In this document: one piece after another, positions 23,101 to 33,772 of the stretch
How the letters are laid out: each line of letters opens with the position of its first letter
How positions within the stretch are numbered: the stretch's first letter is position 1
NCBI GenBank assembly: GCA_947623455.1
Contig: OX392542.1
Span: 7,137,625-7,201,624 of the forward strand
DNA length: 64,000 nucleotides
Direction of reading: 5' to 3'
Source of the DNA: Mimachlamys varia
Lineage: Eukaryota > Mollusca > Bivalvia > Pectinida > Pectinidae
Translations under genes and position numbers: made by a program
The notes under the pieces: model-generated
The model's input: the letters and a program-made list of their open reading frames with translations, nothing else
What the model was told of the DNA's origin: nothing
Database searches by the model: none

Positions 23101-24634
23101 TCAACATAAAAGCCTCCAAGTCTGATGTAAGACAAGGAAATATAATAGTATCACACGGGTTACAGTGGAAGATGCCGTAATACACAGCGACACACATGCT
23201 GCATCTAATAAAGTTAGTAATAGATACAGTATGCAGAAAAAATGAATTAAACTGCATCATACTGATACAGCCGTTTAGTCCTAGTTTTCTCTAGTTTTCG
23301 TCTGGAGAACTATAGGGTATGTTTCCCTTTAACGATTTAAAACTAACGGCACAGAAAATATTTTCCCGAAGACATTGCACAAGTGCCTACATCGGTACAT
23401 GCAGCACTCGTATTTGAAAACAAGTAATGCTAAATATACGCGAGTTTTTTTGTCTTTGATGAACAGAAGAGAATGATTGTTTAAAACCTTTATAAATTTC
23501 CCAATACATGTAAGAACAGCGTCGATAGGCATAATCTCCTTGATGAATGGCAGCGTAAACAAGAATGGCTCTTGATAAGGTAACATGTATGTAGCTAGAT
23601 ACAATTTCTATAAGCATTAACGTTAAAAAACTATTTTACAGCATGCAGTGTCCATGTATAGCGATGGAACTTGTAAAACACACGTTCAACACTTATCTAA
23701 GAGGACCTGAAACTCAGTACCGTATATTTAAGCGGAAACAATCGTCTTCCTCAGTAGCAGGGTTTGGTACTGATCAGATATATTTCCCTCATCATGATTA
23801 ATTCAACCTCATATCTCGAATTGCTTCAAAGATGACGTAACACACACATATGCTGCACCTCTTAATTTTAGTATTATATACAGTATGCCGAAAAAATGAA
23901 TTAAACTGTATCATACAACTGTTTCGTCCTCCTAGGACTCTTCAGTGATGCTAGGGGCCAAAAGGTAGGAATCCAAACTTTCTAAACTAATGTAGAAGCA
24001 GAAGGGTCAGGTGCGTAAAACCCATTTAAATTATGAATTTAGAAGTAAAATTAAAGTATTTCTGTATAATTTCAAATCGTGTACTATGAAAATGTGTATA
24101 TTACGTACCGTGCCACTACTGAAATGAGATTAATTGTGGCTATGAAGGCTCCAGCAAACTTAAACTCTGCTGAATTAGGGAATAACTATTTTCTCAAGTT
24201 TAACTATAGCCATATTTGTTTGTAAAAATGATGTTATAGAAGCCACCGACTGTATCACTGCAAACAGGTGCTTTCACTTTAAAGGCTGATGATTTGTTAA
24301 GAACGGTTGCAGTTAATCGTTGTTTACACAGGTGCCTGATAATTTGTTGCAGTTTGTTGTAGACCTAAACTATGATACAAAACTGTTTTGATTGAATCTG
24401 TCGATAAAAATGCACCGACAATCAACGCTCATTGTAGGGGATGGAGTTTTATCGACAGCTGATGTAAACTCAATAAACACCTACGTTTAGGACGAAAACA
24501 TATAAGATGACTCTGATTCTTCATACATGTTTAAGTAAAAACATTGTATTATCACAAATTTGTTTCCAAGGCATGTCGACAAAACAATTGCAATTCTGTG
24601 ATAAACGTAATAAAACAAATTCTCCTACCGTCAT
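20191..24634 (-). CDS. Polysaccharide (chitin) deacetylase-like protein, CE4 family
   Basis: Main exon 21336-20191 (382 codons with stop) follows an acceptor (ATTTCAG). The only fitting first exon I see is 24634-24629 (ATG ACG then GTAGGAG), joining in phase 0 to give 383 residues. CE4/NodB enzymes remove N-acetyl groups from chitin-type polymers. In the 383-residue numbering: a signal peptide (NVVILLASLHILPIVMSS, ~7-24), then a cysteine-rich lead ending LPDCFCGGT as in animal chitin deacetylases. Motif 1 is SFDDAV (Asp64/65), motif 2 is HSVTH (metal-ligand His120 and His124), motif 3 is RSPF (Arg165), then WELP (Trp231) and TMH (His284). All key CE4 residues are present, so it is probably active. 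The hydrophobic C-terminus (~364-379) suggests a membrane or GPI anchor. The upstream ATG in the same frame (21390) lies in the intron before the acceptor and is probably not used. Main exon: high confidence; the two-codon first exon is inference. Confidence 0.85.
21640..21938 (-). repeat. Hammerhead-bearing direct repeat, copy 1
   Basis: This ~299 bp segment is repeated in the same orientation at 23829-24130 with high similarity along its whole length, small indels aside. Both copies begin at AGATGACGTA and end at AAATGAGAT. Each carries a 44 nt hammerhead ribozyme on the minus strand. Such paired repeats are known from retrozymes and from the pseudo-LTRs of Penelope-like elements; which class this is cannot be settled here. 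Confidence 0.88.
21719..21762 (-). ncRNA. Hammerhead self-cleaving ribozyme, copy 1
   Basis: Read on the minus strand from 21762. Stem I strand GCATCA, then the core CTGAAGA (the C3-A9 pattern CUGANGA), stem II GTCCT-AGG-AGGAC closed by the canonical G-C pair, GAA (G12-A14), and stem III ACA-GA-TGT with A15.1-U16.1. H17 is A (cleavage triplet GUA), then the stem I partner TGATGC. Stem I pairs 6/6, stem II 5/5 and stem III 3/3, and every invariant core base is present. The very short stem III is typical of retrozyme and Penelope-type hammerheads, which often work as dimers. Predicted cleavage is between the complements of 21725 and 21724. Confidence 0.85.
23184..23262 (-). repeat. Partial, decayed third copy of the hammerhead repeat
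   Basis: It matches the start of the 300 bp repeat: CAC..CACATGCTGCA, TAGTAATAGATACAGTATGC and AATGAATTAAACTGCATCAT. It stops where the ribozyme would begin: the bases after ACTGCATCATA no longer fit the hammerhead core. It lies between the two full copies, in the same orientation. Confidence 0.75.
23829..24130 (-). repeat. Hammerhead-bearing direct repeat, copy 2
   Basis: Same orientation and extent as 21640-21938. The 1.9 kb between the two copies has no long open frame, so the pair would flank a non-coding or heavily decayed body. If 24634-24629 is exon 1, the whole assembly sits in intron 1 of the deacetylase gene, in sense. Confidence 0.88.
23908..23951 (-). ncRNA. Hammerhead self-cleaving ribozyme, copy 2
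   Basis: Same architecture as copy 1: core CTGAAGA, stem II GTCCT-AGG-AGGAC, GAA, stem III ACA-GT-TGT, H17 = A. The stem III loop differs (GT for GA) while its pairs are kept. Stem I has one mismatch (GCATCA against TGATAC). Predicted cleavage is between the complements of 23914 and 23913. Activity may be weaker than copy 1. Confidence 0.8.
24629..24634 (-). CDS. Proposed two-codon first coding exon of the deacetylase gene
   Basis: On the minus strand, AAAATGACG is followed at once by the donor GTAGGAG, phase 0, matching the phase 0 acceptor of the main exon at 21336. It turns TSKKNVVILL... into a normal signal peptide with a start Met. The upstream leader holds a short upstream ORF. Only position, phase and the sensible product support it; another first exon could exist. 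Confidence 0.45.
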
Positions 24635-24639
24635 TTTAG

Positions 24640-27600
24640 TTTTCCAACCTTGACTGCTTTGAAACGTAATAATTTCCTCGTTACGTTACACAATTGTTAG
24701 ACGACATCCTTCTGTTACCATGGTTGTTTACATATTTATTCAGGATAGTGTCCAGTTATGTCCCGAAGTGGTCAGCGCGTGTGGATGGTCTGTGGACAAA
24801 GCGGTGGCCCGAGGCAACAGAATAAGGTCAGGTGACCACGTTTTACAGCAAATGCCTTTCTCACTGGCGACTGTAGATGTTTATTTAGATGGCGACTATG
24901 TTTTAGCAATAAAGACGTCGTTGTCTTTTAGGATAAAAAAGTAAAATGACAAACGTACTCCAAGTGACTGCGTTATATATGTACAACATACTTGTACTTA
25001 GTAACCCAACAGGCCGATTTGAGAGGGTCAAATGGGGAGAATTTCAAAGCCCAGTTAAATAGAAAAATAGTATGATGATAAAAGCCGCATACACTGAGTG
25101 AAAAACATCGCATTTTGTTTATAGATAATATGTTCTAGTTGGATCTTTTCCTGTGTAAAATAAAGCATATCAAATTCATATCCATCGGTTTTTTTGATAA
25201 ATAAAGTCCAATCTTATATCTAATTTCATGCCTTATTCGGATGATGAATTTCAGATTGCAATCATTCGGAATGCGGCTTGCTTTATCGTCGGATCGAATA
25301 ATTAAACACATGCCCGCAAGGTCAAAGGATTTGTAAATCGTCAGAGGTCGGCAAGCCGTTACCGACACAGGTACCTTTCGAGGAGATATTACAAAATGTA
25401 ATATTCTATTGTCCGTTATATAGACCTAATAAAGAGTTTGTTTAAAAATAACTCATCTCAACACCGAAATCAAAATAAAATGATAAAACAAACACCATTA
25501 ATTACAGTTTTAGCACCACATCAGCATTAGATTAACAGCCTATGTGGTCACAAACCAGCGATACGTGTATAACATGTAATGATACATTTTTCCCACCTTT
25601 TTCATTATAAAACCCGTTACTGTGGATTTTGCGACTGATTTAATATCTAAGGGTTATCATGATTGATTGTTAAGTAAGCGAGGATCTCAGTTGTTATTAA
25701 CAAAGCACTTATTTACAAACATTACTTTGTTGAGAAATAAAACATTAGTTCATTCGTTTGTACTAGACAATTGAAACTGGGAATACATGTATAAAGCATA
25801 TCTGTAGATGTTTTACAAGCTTATTAATCACTATTTCGGACAAAATAAACAGTAACTTTATTAATCGTCGATATGTCAAGGCTAGCCATGGACCTTGCCT
25901 TTACCAAGGTGTTTGTTAATTTTGGCAAAACATGCGAGAATGACAATTAGCTCACGTAGATTATACATGTCACACAAACCAACAATGCCGTTGTACTCTC
26001 AAACGTCTATAGCACACGATAGGGACATTTGCTTGTCTGGATATGGCTCTATCAAAGCATGCACTTTGATTCTGTTTTTACCTTGAGTTGCAAATGGCGA
26101 CAATAAAACGTTTTACTCAATATATGCATGCATAGAGGTATTTTAATTATTAAAAAGGTTCCTATTGGATACTATTAAGACTTCCGAACAACGTGAGAAG
26201 ATTGTTTTCAAGACAAATATTAAAACTGTGGAGTTTAAAGCTCTTGTTTTATGAAATTTGCATTTTTTTACCTTACTGGTCATTAAAATAGGCAAATTAT
26301 ATTGAATTTTAAAACATCATAAAACATCACAAGTATGGCACAAATATAGTCATGTAATATACCAAAATGTTTGTGATCACATACACTATGTTAATATATC
26401 CAAGCATAAGGTGTATATGGTAAGAGATTCTCGAATAAAGTGACTTTGTGGCAAGATACTGAATGGAATAATTTTAAGTTTTACAATATATGAAACCAGA
26501 AAAACAACAATGTCATTGTACTCTCAAATGTCTATAGCACACGATAGAGAAATTTGTTTGACTGGATATGACTCTTTCAAAGTGTACACATTGATTTTGT
26601 TTTAACCTCGAAAATAGCACTAAAGGGAGGTATTTCAATCATCAAAAATGTTCTTTTTAGACTTTGATAATATAATGGGAACGCAATACTACTAATAACA
26701 TCTAACCAACGTTTATACTAAGGAAATATGGGCATTGATAGTAAGAAGGACATAGATAACAGTACAAATTTATCACGCTCATTTCTTGTAACATATGAAT
26801 ACATGTACAAGGGTTATATGATTTGAGGCAAATATTGTAATGAGCCATACAGCAGGTATGTCAAGTCATATATACACTGTAAAAAGCATTGGTTTCTTTA
26901 CTAGTCAAAATTACACATTTGTATTATGTTAAATGAAATCGGAACATTTATAATTTTAATATCCATTACACTTTTTCACATGTCATGTGTATTTCATAAA
27001 TATGAAACTATGTCAGACATGTTCTATGTCATTTCAAATATTTGATACAATTATGTAACCATTACATAATAATAATTAAATAATGGTTTGAGTACCTTTC
27101 AATTTTTAACGGCAATGACCTGATGCTAGTAATGGTCATGAATATAAAAAATAAACTATTAATTGATTTAAAAAAAAATAAAAACCATTAAAACTGCCAT
27201 TAAAATATATTGCCAAATTAAAAAAAAACATTAATGGCATTTTCGAGGAGTTAATTGTATTTTGATATGCTTTTAATGGTATTTTAATATCATATGCATC
27301 AAGTAGTGAAATTAGATTTTTTTCCATATCCTCAAGAGCACAAAATTGGGGAATATGTTATTTGTTTTTACAACATCATGAGTAGTAACATACATAAAGC
27401 TTCAAGTACAGTTTATGACTTCCATACGAGTTATGTGGCTTAATTGGCAAGGTCATATATTAATAGGAAAAAAAGCTTGCAGAAAAAAAAATTGTTGATC
27501 AGCTCGTGGACATTTTTCCCGTGTTGTGCAAAATATGCATGGGATGGAGTTCTTACCTTCAAAGCTTGGAAACTTTGGTTAAGTAATATAATCTTACCAA

Positions 27601-28375
27601 AATAAGTGAATATATATGCGATGCTTTCATTCATTTTGCTTGTCTTTTTTCAAAGATTACAGATTTCAAAAATAAGTGTATTTTGATTTTGACGTAAATT
27701 AAAAATATCATCAATTGGTCAATTATATGTTTTACATTTTGTTGATATACTGTACTGAATTGGTCCTGATGTAAATAAAATCAAATGTCATGTTTTAAGA
27801 AATTGAATAAAATTGATATAGAGACTAATGCTAATTAACATCATTGTCTCGTCCTATTGGATACCGAAATTACACAAGGATCCTATTAGCAACGTTTAAT
27901 CGCGGGCTCTGCTAACTGCTCGACCCAGCCTTTATCAACGCATCTTACTATTATTCTTAGTACACGTACCATTAAATCTACGTCTTAGATATCTCGTTAT
28001 GAGATATTGCTTTTCCAGAAATAAGGTAGTGAGTTACCTTAGGACACAAGAAAACCCGAGATATACTATAGTACGAATGATTGAATTCCTGATTAACAAT
28101 GCTTTTGTTGAGTTTGGAGTAAAGATTCTCCAGCAGCACATTGTTGGCATAACCATGGGAAAAGGCTGAGCCCCACTCTTCGCTGACTTGTTTTTTGCTG
28201 GGGGAAAATGGTTGGTCTGCTAACGTATCAAGAAAATAAAGTAAATCACACATTTAACCACATTTAATGTATACCTTTGGTGTAAATCATGAAATGCCAA
28301 TTTAACAATATGGTAATACCAACTAACAAAGATAACATATTTGCTGAAATCTTCCACCAAAGTTGTATTGCAAAA
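24640..28375. other. Non-coding stretch with one ~105 bp direct duplication
   Basis: I find no exons here. The segment 25981-26085 (GTTGTACTCTCAAACGTCTA, TAGCACACGATAG..) is repeated in the same orientation at 26503-26610 at roughly 80-85 percent identity. The region 27100-27330 is rich in A/T runs and CCATTAAA/TTAATGG words. The frame at 27978-28253 (minus) matches nothing I know. Confidence 0.55.
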
Positions 28376-28379
28376 TAAA

Positions 28380-28560
28380 ACCCCAAACATTTGGAAAATT
28401 GAAATCGTCACATGTATCGTATAGATTAGTAGTAATCTCTCCATTTTGGTCATAGTTTGATCATGGTAAGCTGTTGCGTCTTTTATTTCAAGCTAAGAAA
28501 AATATATACGATCGACGTGGTCAGCAAACTTCCTGTTTTGTATAGACCACACATCGTCGA
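28380..28560 (-). pseudogene. Decayed reverse-transcriptase fragment (YDKRDDFNF family)
   Basis: Minus-strand reading gives LEIKDATAY and further on YDTCDDFNFP. This is the same order of motifs as in the better-kept relative at 47549-48165 (ELEIKDTTDS..., YDKRDDFNFPIV...). Stops and gaps break it up. It abuts the start of the gypsy element at ~28.56 kb. Confidence 0.65.
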
Positions 28561-28564
28561 TATA

Positions 28565-29424
28565 TCTGAAAGTGAAATTAAAAGATTTGGCAATGATTTT
28601 GTTACCTATCAAAATGAGCCAAGATTTGATGCAAGAGGAAATGAAATTTCTAAGATGCTAGAGCTTATGAAGAAATGAAAGTGACACCAAAGCTAGACTC
28701 TGAACAAGAATTTATTCACTTGATGGCAGAAGCGGCTAACAACTACGATATAGAACAGAAGCGATACGGATCATGGTAACAAAAGGAGTGCAATTTCAGT
28801 GTCTAAGCTCCAACATTTTCCAAAAGTGTCCCAGTTTTCTGGATATGGAAAAGGAGTAGCATATGACATCTGGAGACAGGAAGTTCTGTGCTTAAAAGTG
28901 AAGTCCACAACCAGTCAACATTCCGCCAATCCATAAGTACTTCCTTGAAATGATCAGCGTTAAAGATAAGAATGGATACTTGTTCTGATTGGTCTGTAGA
29001 TGATATCTTACAGAAACTAAATGCAGTGTACGGGATTATACAGCCGAAGGATATTCTATTGAAGAAATTTTATAACGCTACTCAGGAATCTGGAGAAGAT
29101 GTAGCTACATGGAGTATCAGACTACAGGAACTCTATGATGAAGCCATGAACATGGGAACATCGTCAGTGACAGATGATGAAGTTCAGACACTACGAACCA
29201 TCTTCTGGAGTGGACTTCAACAGTCATTGAAATATGTCAACGGCCACCTATTTGAAAAACAAACAGAATATGAAGAATTGCTCAAAGCTGCCAGAAGGGC
29301 TGAGCAAGATAGGAAACACAGGAAATCAGAGACAAAAGCGATGACCAAGGCAGCTGTAGATGTAAAGAAAGAGAGTGATTTGTGTGCCACAGTGCATAGG
29401 ACGGAAGCGATGTTGAGTATATAG
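28565..29424 (+). pseudogene. Ty3/gypsy gag region (decayed)
   Basis: The readable frames are 28565-28678, 28677-28780, a middle piece with KLQHFPKVSQFSGYGKGV and YDIWRQEVLC (28800-28895), and the longest frame, 28972-29424. That frame has the capsid-like helical pattern of metazoan gypsy Gag (DILQKLNAVYG, FYNATQESGEDVATWSIRLQ, FWSGLQQSLK). Frame changes and stops separate the pieces, so it is not functional. A glutamine-rich linker (29425-29590) follows, and the expected zinc knuckle is missing because a LINE has been inserted there. No long terminal repeat is visible on the left. Confidence 0.82.
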
Positions 29425-29596
29425 TGGAATGGCAACAGCAGCAACAGCAGCAGCAACAACAATGTCAATAATATAACACGACGTGGGTTTGATAGACGTG
29501 AGTATTCTTCAAGAGGGGGAGATAAGTATCATCGAGACAATTCCACAACACAGCAACAACATCATCAGCAACATCAACGTGCAAAAAAAAGAAATA

Positions 29597-31310
29597 AGAT
29601 TTGTATTTTGTGATGGTAGTAAGGCGTTTGATAAAGTTTGGCATGAGGGTATACATTTTGAATTAGAATCATATGTATAGCATGTCGAAGCTGGGCTACC
29701 CCAAGGCTCAGTCCTCGGACCGTTTCTCTTTTTAATTTATATTAATGATATTACTGAATGTGTTGAAGTAAATTATTTGTTTGGCGGATGATACCTCTCT
29801 GTATGAAGTAGTAGACAATTATCAAAATGAAATTGCAGTAAAAGTAACTAATGAATATTATTTTTTGGATCTCAGGACATACCAGGTATGTTATATGTAC
29901 ATCTTTAAGTGTTGTACTAGACTGGTAAGGGGATGCAGCCCCCGTAAGCCATTTTTGTATGCATCTTTCATGCGTATCGTAACACTCTATCCAGGAAGTA
30001 ATTATTCCGCTTCAGAAACCTATATATATATTCGCCTTTGTGGGGGAAGTTGTGTTTAGCTTCTAGACAGTTATACACACTTCTGTGGTGGATTTTTACA
30101 TTCTCCACTAGGGCGAAATTTTATATAATCTACTTGTTGGGAAAAACATTTTACTTTGAATTTATGTAATGGCTTTAATTTCTCTATGAATATTAAATGT
30201 CACCAATGGTGGCCATTTTTAATGTCTATATGTATTTTGTTATTTTTGAGTTTGAGAAACATAAATGATATTACTGAATGTGTTAAAGTAAATTATTGTT
30301 TTGGCGGATGATACCTCTGTGTATGAAGTAGTAGACAATAATTAAAATACAATTGCAGGAAAACTAACAAATGATCCGGGTTCTATTAAAGTTTGGGCAA
30401 AAAAGCTTGATATTAAATTTAATTAATTGAAACTGAATAAGTATTTTTTTCAATGAAAAGGGAATCATATCCAGATTTTCTATTTGGTAATGAAAGTGTA
30501 AATAATAAACAAATTCACAAACATCTCGGATTAAATTTGAGTAGTGATAGGAAATGGACACACTACATTGATATTATTTATAAATTAGCTTATAAAAGAA
30601 TGAATATACTGAGAATGTTGAAACATAAATTAGATAGAAACATTCTTACAACAATATATACTTCTTTTATTAGACCAATACTTGAATAGGCATTAGACTT
30701 ATCACAGGATGGCGTAGAGGGACCTCGCACAGTAAGCTTTATGCAGAAACTGGGATTGAAACACTCAAAAGAAGAAAAATCATAAATTATTTCTTATGTT
30801 CAAAATTTCGAATAATGAGTCGCCAGATATTTAGAAGACATCGATGAGTCATAACTTTTCAATAATGCTAATTTAAGTTTTGCTCTAAGAAATAGTCGTG
30901 TTTTTAATCCCCCACACTATAGAACAGAAAATTATTTGAATAGTTTTTTCCCTCAATGTGTAGAGAGTTTAATCTTTTACCAACAGAAACTGTTATCTGT
31001 AAACTGTAATCACCACGAATGAAATTTCTAGCACATTTAAATACAAAGATTCAAGAAAGTGTAATATTATCATCTATCACCTTTGAAATCTTGCTAGTAA
31101 TTTGAACAATGATTAATATATGAATTAATTAATGACACACCAGCATGTAGATGTGGGCATGAAAATGAAATTGCTTTTCATTTTATATTTGAATGCCCGC
31201 TCTATAGTGACACTCTCTTAAGTGGGTGCAAGATATGTAGCGATGATACCGATAAATACATCTTACAAAATATATGCGATTTTATTCGAAAAAACAAATA
31301 GACTAAATAA
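29597..31310 (+). mobile_element. LINE (Jockey/CR1-like) fragment nested in the gypsy element
   Basis: Plus-strand reading shows reverse-transcriptase motifs: DGSKAFDKVWHEG (29610-29650), [20 protein letters not shown] (29690-29755) and [12 protein letters not shown] (29783-29820). HLGLNLSSDRKWTHYI follows in the frame 30453-30689, then ITGWRRGTSHSKLYAETG (~30695-30755) and a C-terminal CRCGHENE..FHFIFECP (31150-31200). The 5' part of the element is absent and there are many stops. A ~110 bp stretch around the ADD motif occurs twice (29745-29855 and 30264-30372) with ~400 bp of unrelated DNA between. Confidence 0.8.
29745..30372 (+). repeat. ~110 bp duplication flanking a 400 bp insert inside the LINE
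   Basis: 29745-29855 and 30264-30372 are near copies (AATGATATTACTGAATGTGT, then GGCGGATGATACCTCT). The LINE reading resumes only after the second copy. The insert has no coding content I recognise. Either an insertion with a long target duplication or an unequal-exchange scar would explain it. Confidence 0.75.
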
Positions 31311-31890
31311 GTAATCTCACTTTCAACTCAACTAACTAAAATTGATACTATATTCAAAGTGTCATTTTATTGATAATAATTGCTATGGGTGTAATTTATT
31401 CTATATATTAAAGTATACCTTCAGAACACCTCTGGAATTTGACTGGACTGAATTGGATCTCGTGATTATTACTGCTTTTAAATTTTAAGAGAACCAACAC
31501 CAATAATAAATCCTTATATCTGCAGTCTCCATCTCGAATCAATATCATATTCTGAATTACTAAAAACTTGTATATTCCTTGGTAACCTACCCTACATATC
31601 CAGTGGGTGGATGGCCGACGTGTTGATACACAATGACTTTTGGGACTGTATCTGTTGGATTTATCTGGGATGGGTTGTCAACAAATGTACATGATTTTAA
31701 TAACGGATATTATCTAAAACATTAACAGAAATGATTGAGTAATGATTAATAAAGAATATTTATTTCATGAACTAAATTGAAGATATCTCCCTTCCAACTG
31801 TGTATATGGATTGCTTTGACAGAATATGTGTATTATTGTAAATGTAAGTATAGAAAGGACCTAAATAGGCATTGCCTGGTGTCCAATCTA
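31311..31890 (+). other. LINE 3' flank and unassigned DNA before gypsy resumes
   Basis: AT-rich, with no frame I recognise. It lies between the last readable LINE motif and the return of gypsy sequence at ~31.9 kb, so it is probably the LINE 3' UTR plus later insertions. Confidence 0.5.
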
Positions 31891-31891
31891 A

Positions 31892-32158
31892 TTGACATAT
31901 CTAAAGGCAATAAAATCTGTTCAATTTGAAGGTCTTATGCAGAAGCATCCCATAGCACCAGACTTGGTAGGACCAGCCAATGAGATTGATCTTGTAATTG
32001 AATTGATATCAGCCAGAGCTTTACTAGATACAGGAGCGACAGTATCGAATGTAAACAGGACATTCTATGAGGAACATTTTGCAAATATTCACTTGCAGTC
32101 CCTACATACCGTTTTGAAGGTGGAATGTGCAAATAGAGAGATGCTTCCTTATATATGA
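31892..32158 (+). pseudogene. Ty3/gypsy aspartic protease fragment
   Basis: The frame carries ARALLDTGATVSNV, the retropepsin active-site loop (D-T-G-A). Its position after gag and before RNase H/integrase fits gypsy order. Beyond 32158 only scraps of the reverse-transcriptase region remain (to ~32850), so most of RT is lost. Part of a foldback repeat (ATTAAGTTTTCAATTCCTGT) sits at 32786-32812. Confidence 0.8.
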
Positions 32159-32859
32159 TGGAATGGTCAAATTGGAGCTGGATATCAAACTGTACCGATG
32201 GTGGATAGCTGCTGTGTGGAACCAGTTACCGGACTATTTAATGTAGTACCACCACCTCACTACAAGTATAATGTCCTGATACTACCAATAGCATATCTAC
32301 ATTTATAAATGGTGCTAAACCTGTTCATGGAGCATTTTTTCTACAGACAGCAAAGCCTTTGTGTATGGCTTTCCGCTGCATAGATCACAGAGATAGAGAG
32401 ATATAGAGGAGTAAGAGGGGATGAGCTGTTGTAAAGCTGGCAGGACATCAACTAATGACGATCATACTCAATACCGAGGTAATTGCCGATGGTCACTTGG
32501 ATAAGGATTTACCATATCCAGCAGTGTGTGATCTGTTACTTGGACTTGGACATTACCCGTACAGTTGTACATTATAAGGGGCGGAATAGGTAAACATCTT
32601 ACCCGTCCCTCTGTCTACATGTACCTGTAGTATTAGAGTATATTTGGACGAAATGTCGCGCTACGTTTTTGACCTCTCTAACTCGCCCTATTTTGGGTAG
32701 TGAGCGGATTTCAGCGGTCAGAACACCGGCACTCGGTTATTGTACTCTTTGCTTGACAAAGGAAACAGACGTTTTTAAAAGCTCGCAAATTAAGTTTTCA
32801 ATTCCTGTTTGTGTAAAAAGAACCACGGTATATATTACTAACATATGCATCGTCTTCTG

Positions 32860-32990
32860 CCAAGTTAGATGCTTCTTCACAGAAGTGGGTTGCAGCACTT
32901 GCAGCATTTGATTTTGACTTGATTTACAGACCAGGAAAGACGAACAGCGATGCTGATGGTATGTCCCGTCATCCTGGACTCAAAGCAAGA
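32860..32990 (+). pseudogene. Ty3/gypsy RNase H C-terminal fragment
   Basis: The reading KWVAALAAFDFDLIYRPGK followed by NSDADGMSRHP is the conserved end of gypsy RNase H (usually YRPGK-N-ADALSR). It is directly preceded by SS and follows a large deletion that removed most of RT. Confidence 0.85.
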
Positions 32991-33234
32991 TCCGAGGAAT
33001 TGGATTGGATAACAGAAAGCTGTCAGGGAAATCTGCATTGCTGCAAGTAGGATACCTTATGTGGAGACTTTATCGATGTCAGATGATACTACTGATGTTT
33101 TAAACCATGAGTGTGTTAACGTTGCTCGTGCAGACATGGGATATTAGATGGTATTTACAGGCAGTAGAAAACAACCAGAAGCCACAAGAAAAACATACCT
33201 CAAACCAAGACTAGTCTGGCGTTACTGCGAAACT

Positions 33235-33720
33235 TTGATCGTCTACAGGTGAAGAAGACAGGGTTACACAGAGTTACCAACACTGATGAGGGTGTCAAGG
33301 AATAAGTCGTTTTACCAAGCAGCTGTAGATCGACTGTTCTTAAGGCGAAATGCGTCTTACCAGCATTTCATTACGCACTATGGAATTCCAAAACGAATCC
33401 ATACTGGCAAAGGGAGGATTTTTGAAAGTAACATCATCAAAGAGCTTTGCAACATCACTGGTATGAACAAGACCAAGACAACACCTTACCACCCAATGGG
33501 AAACGGCGCAAGTGAGCGATTCAACATGATTTTGTTGGGAATGCTTGGAACGTTGGAGGATGTACATAGGAAAGACTGGAAAGCTCACACATCAAGCCTT
33601 GTACATGCTTACAACTGTACACAACAGGAAACAACAGGACGGAAACCTTACTTTTTAATGTTTGAGAGAGAGCCAAATTTACGAAAACAGCCTATAGACT
33701 TGCAAGAGAGCATTCCATGA
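33235..33720 (+). pseudogene. Ty3/gypsy integrase core fragment, catalytic Asp lost
   Basis: The frame 33286-33720 carries HFITHYGIPKRIHTGKGRIF, TPYHPMGNGASERFN and a LVHAYNCTQQETTG stretch, all typical of the integrase core. The second catalytic Asp, normally in HTDQG/HSDQG, is Gly here (HTGKG), while the Glu of ASERFN is present. The zinc-binding region before it is decayed. The element cannot make an active integrase. Confidence 0.87.
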
Positions 33721-33772
33721 AGGAAAACACGAGTCAAAAACCAGCTATGATCGTCGCATTAGTGGAGCTGTA

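Noticed and set aside
24720..24944. 74-residue frame just upstream of the proposed deacetylase exon 1
   Set aside because: No similarity recognised; on the opposite strand to the gene and with no exon borders.
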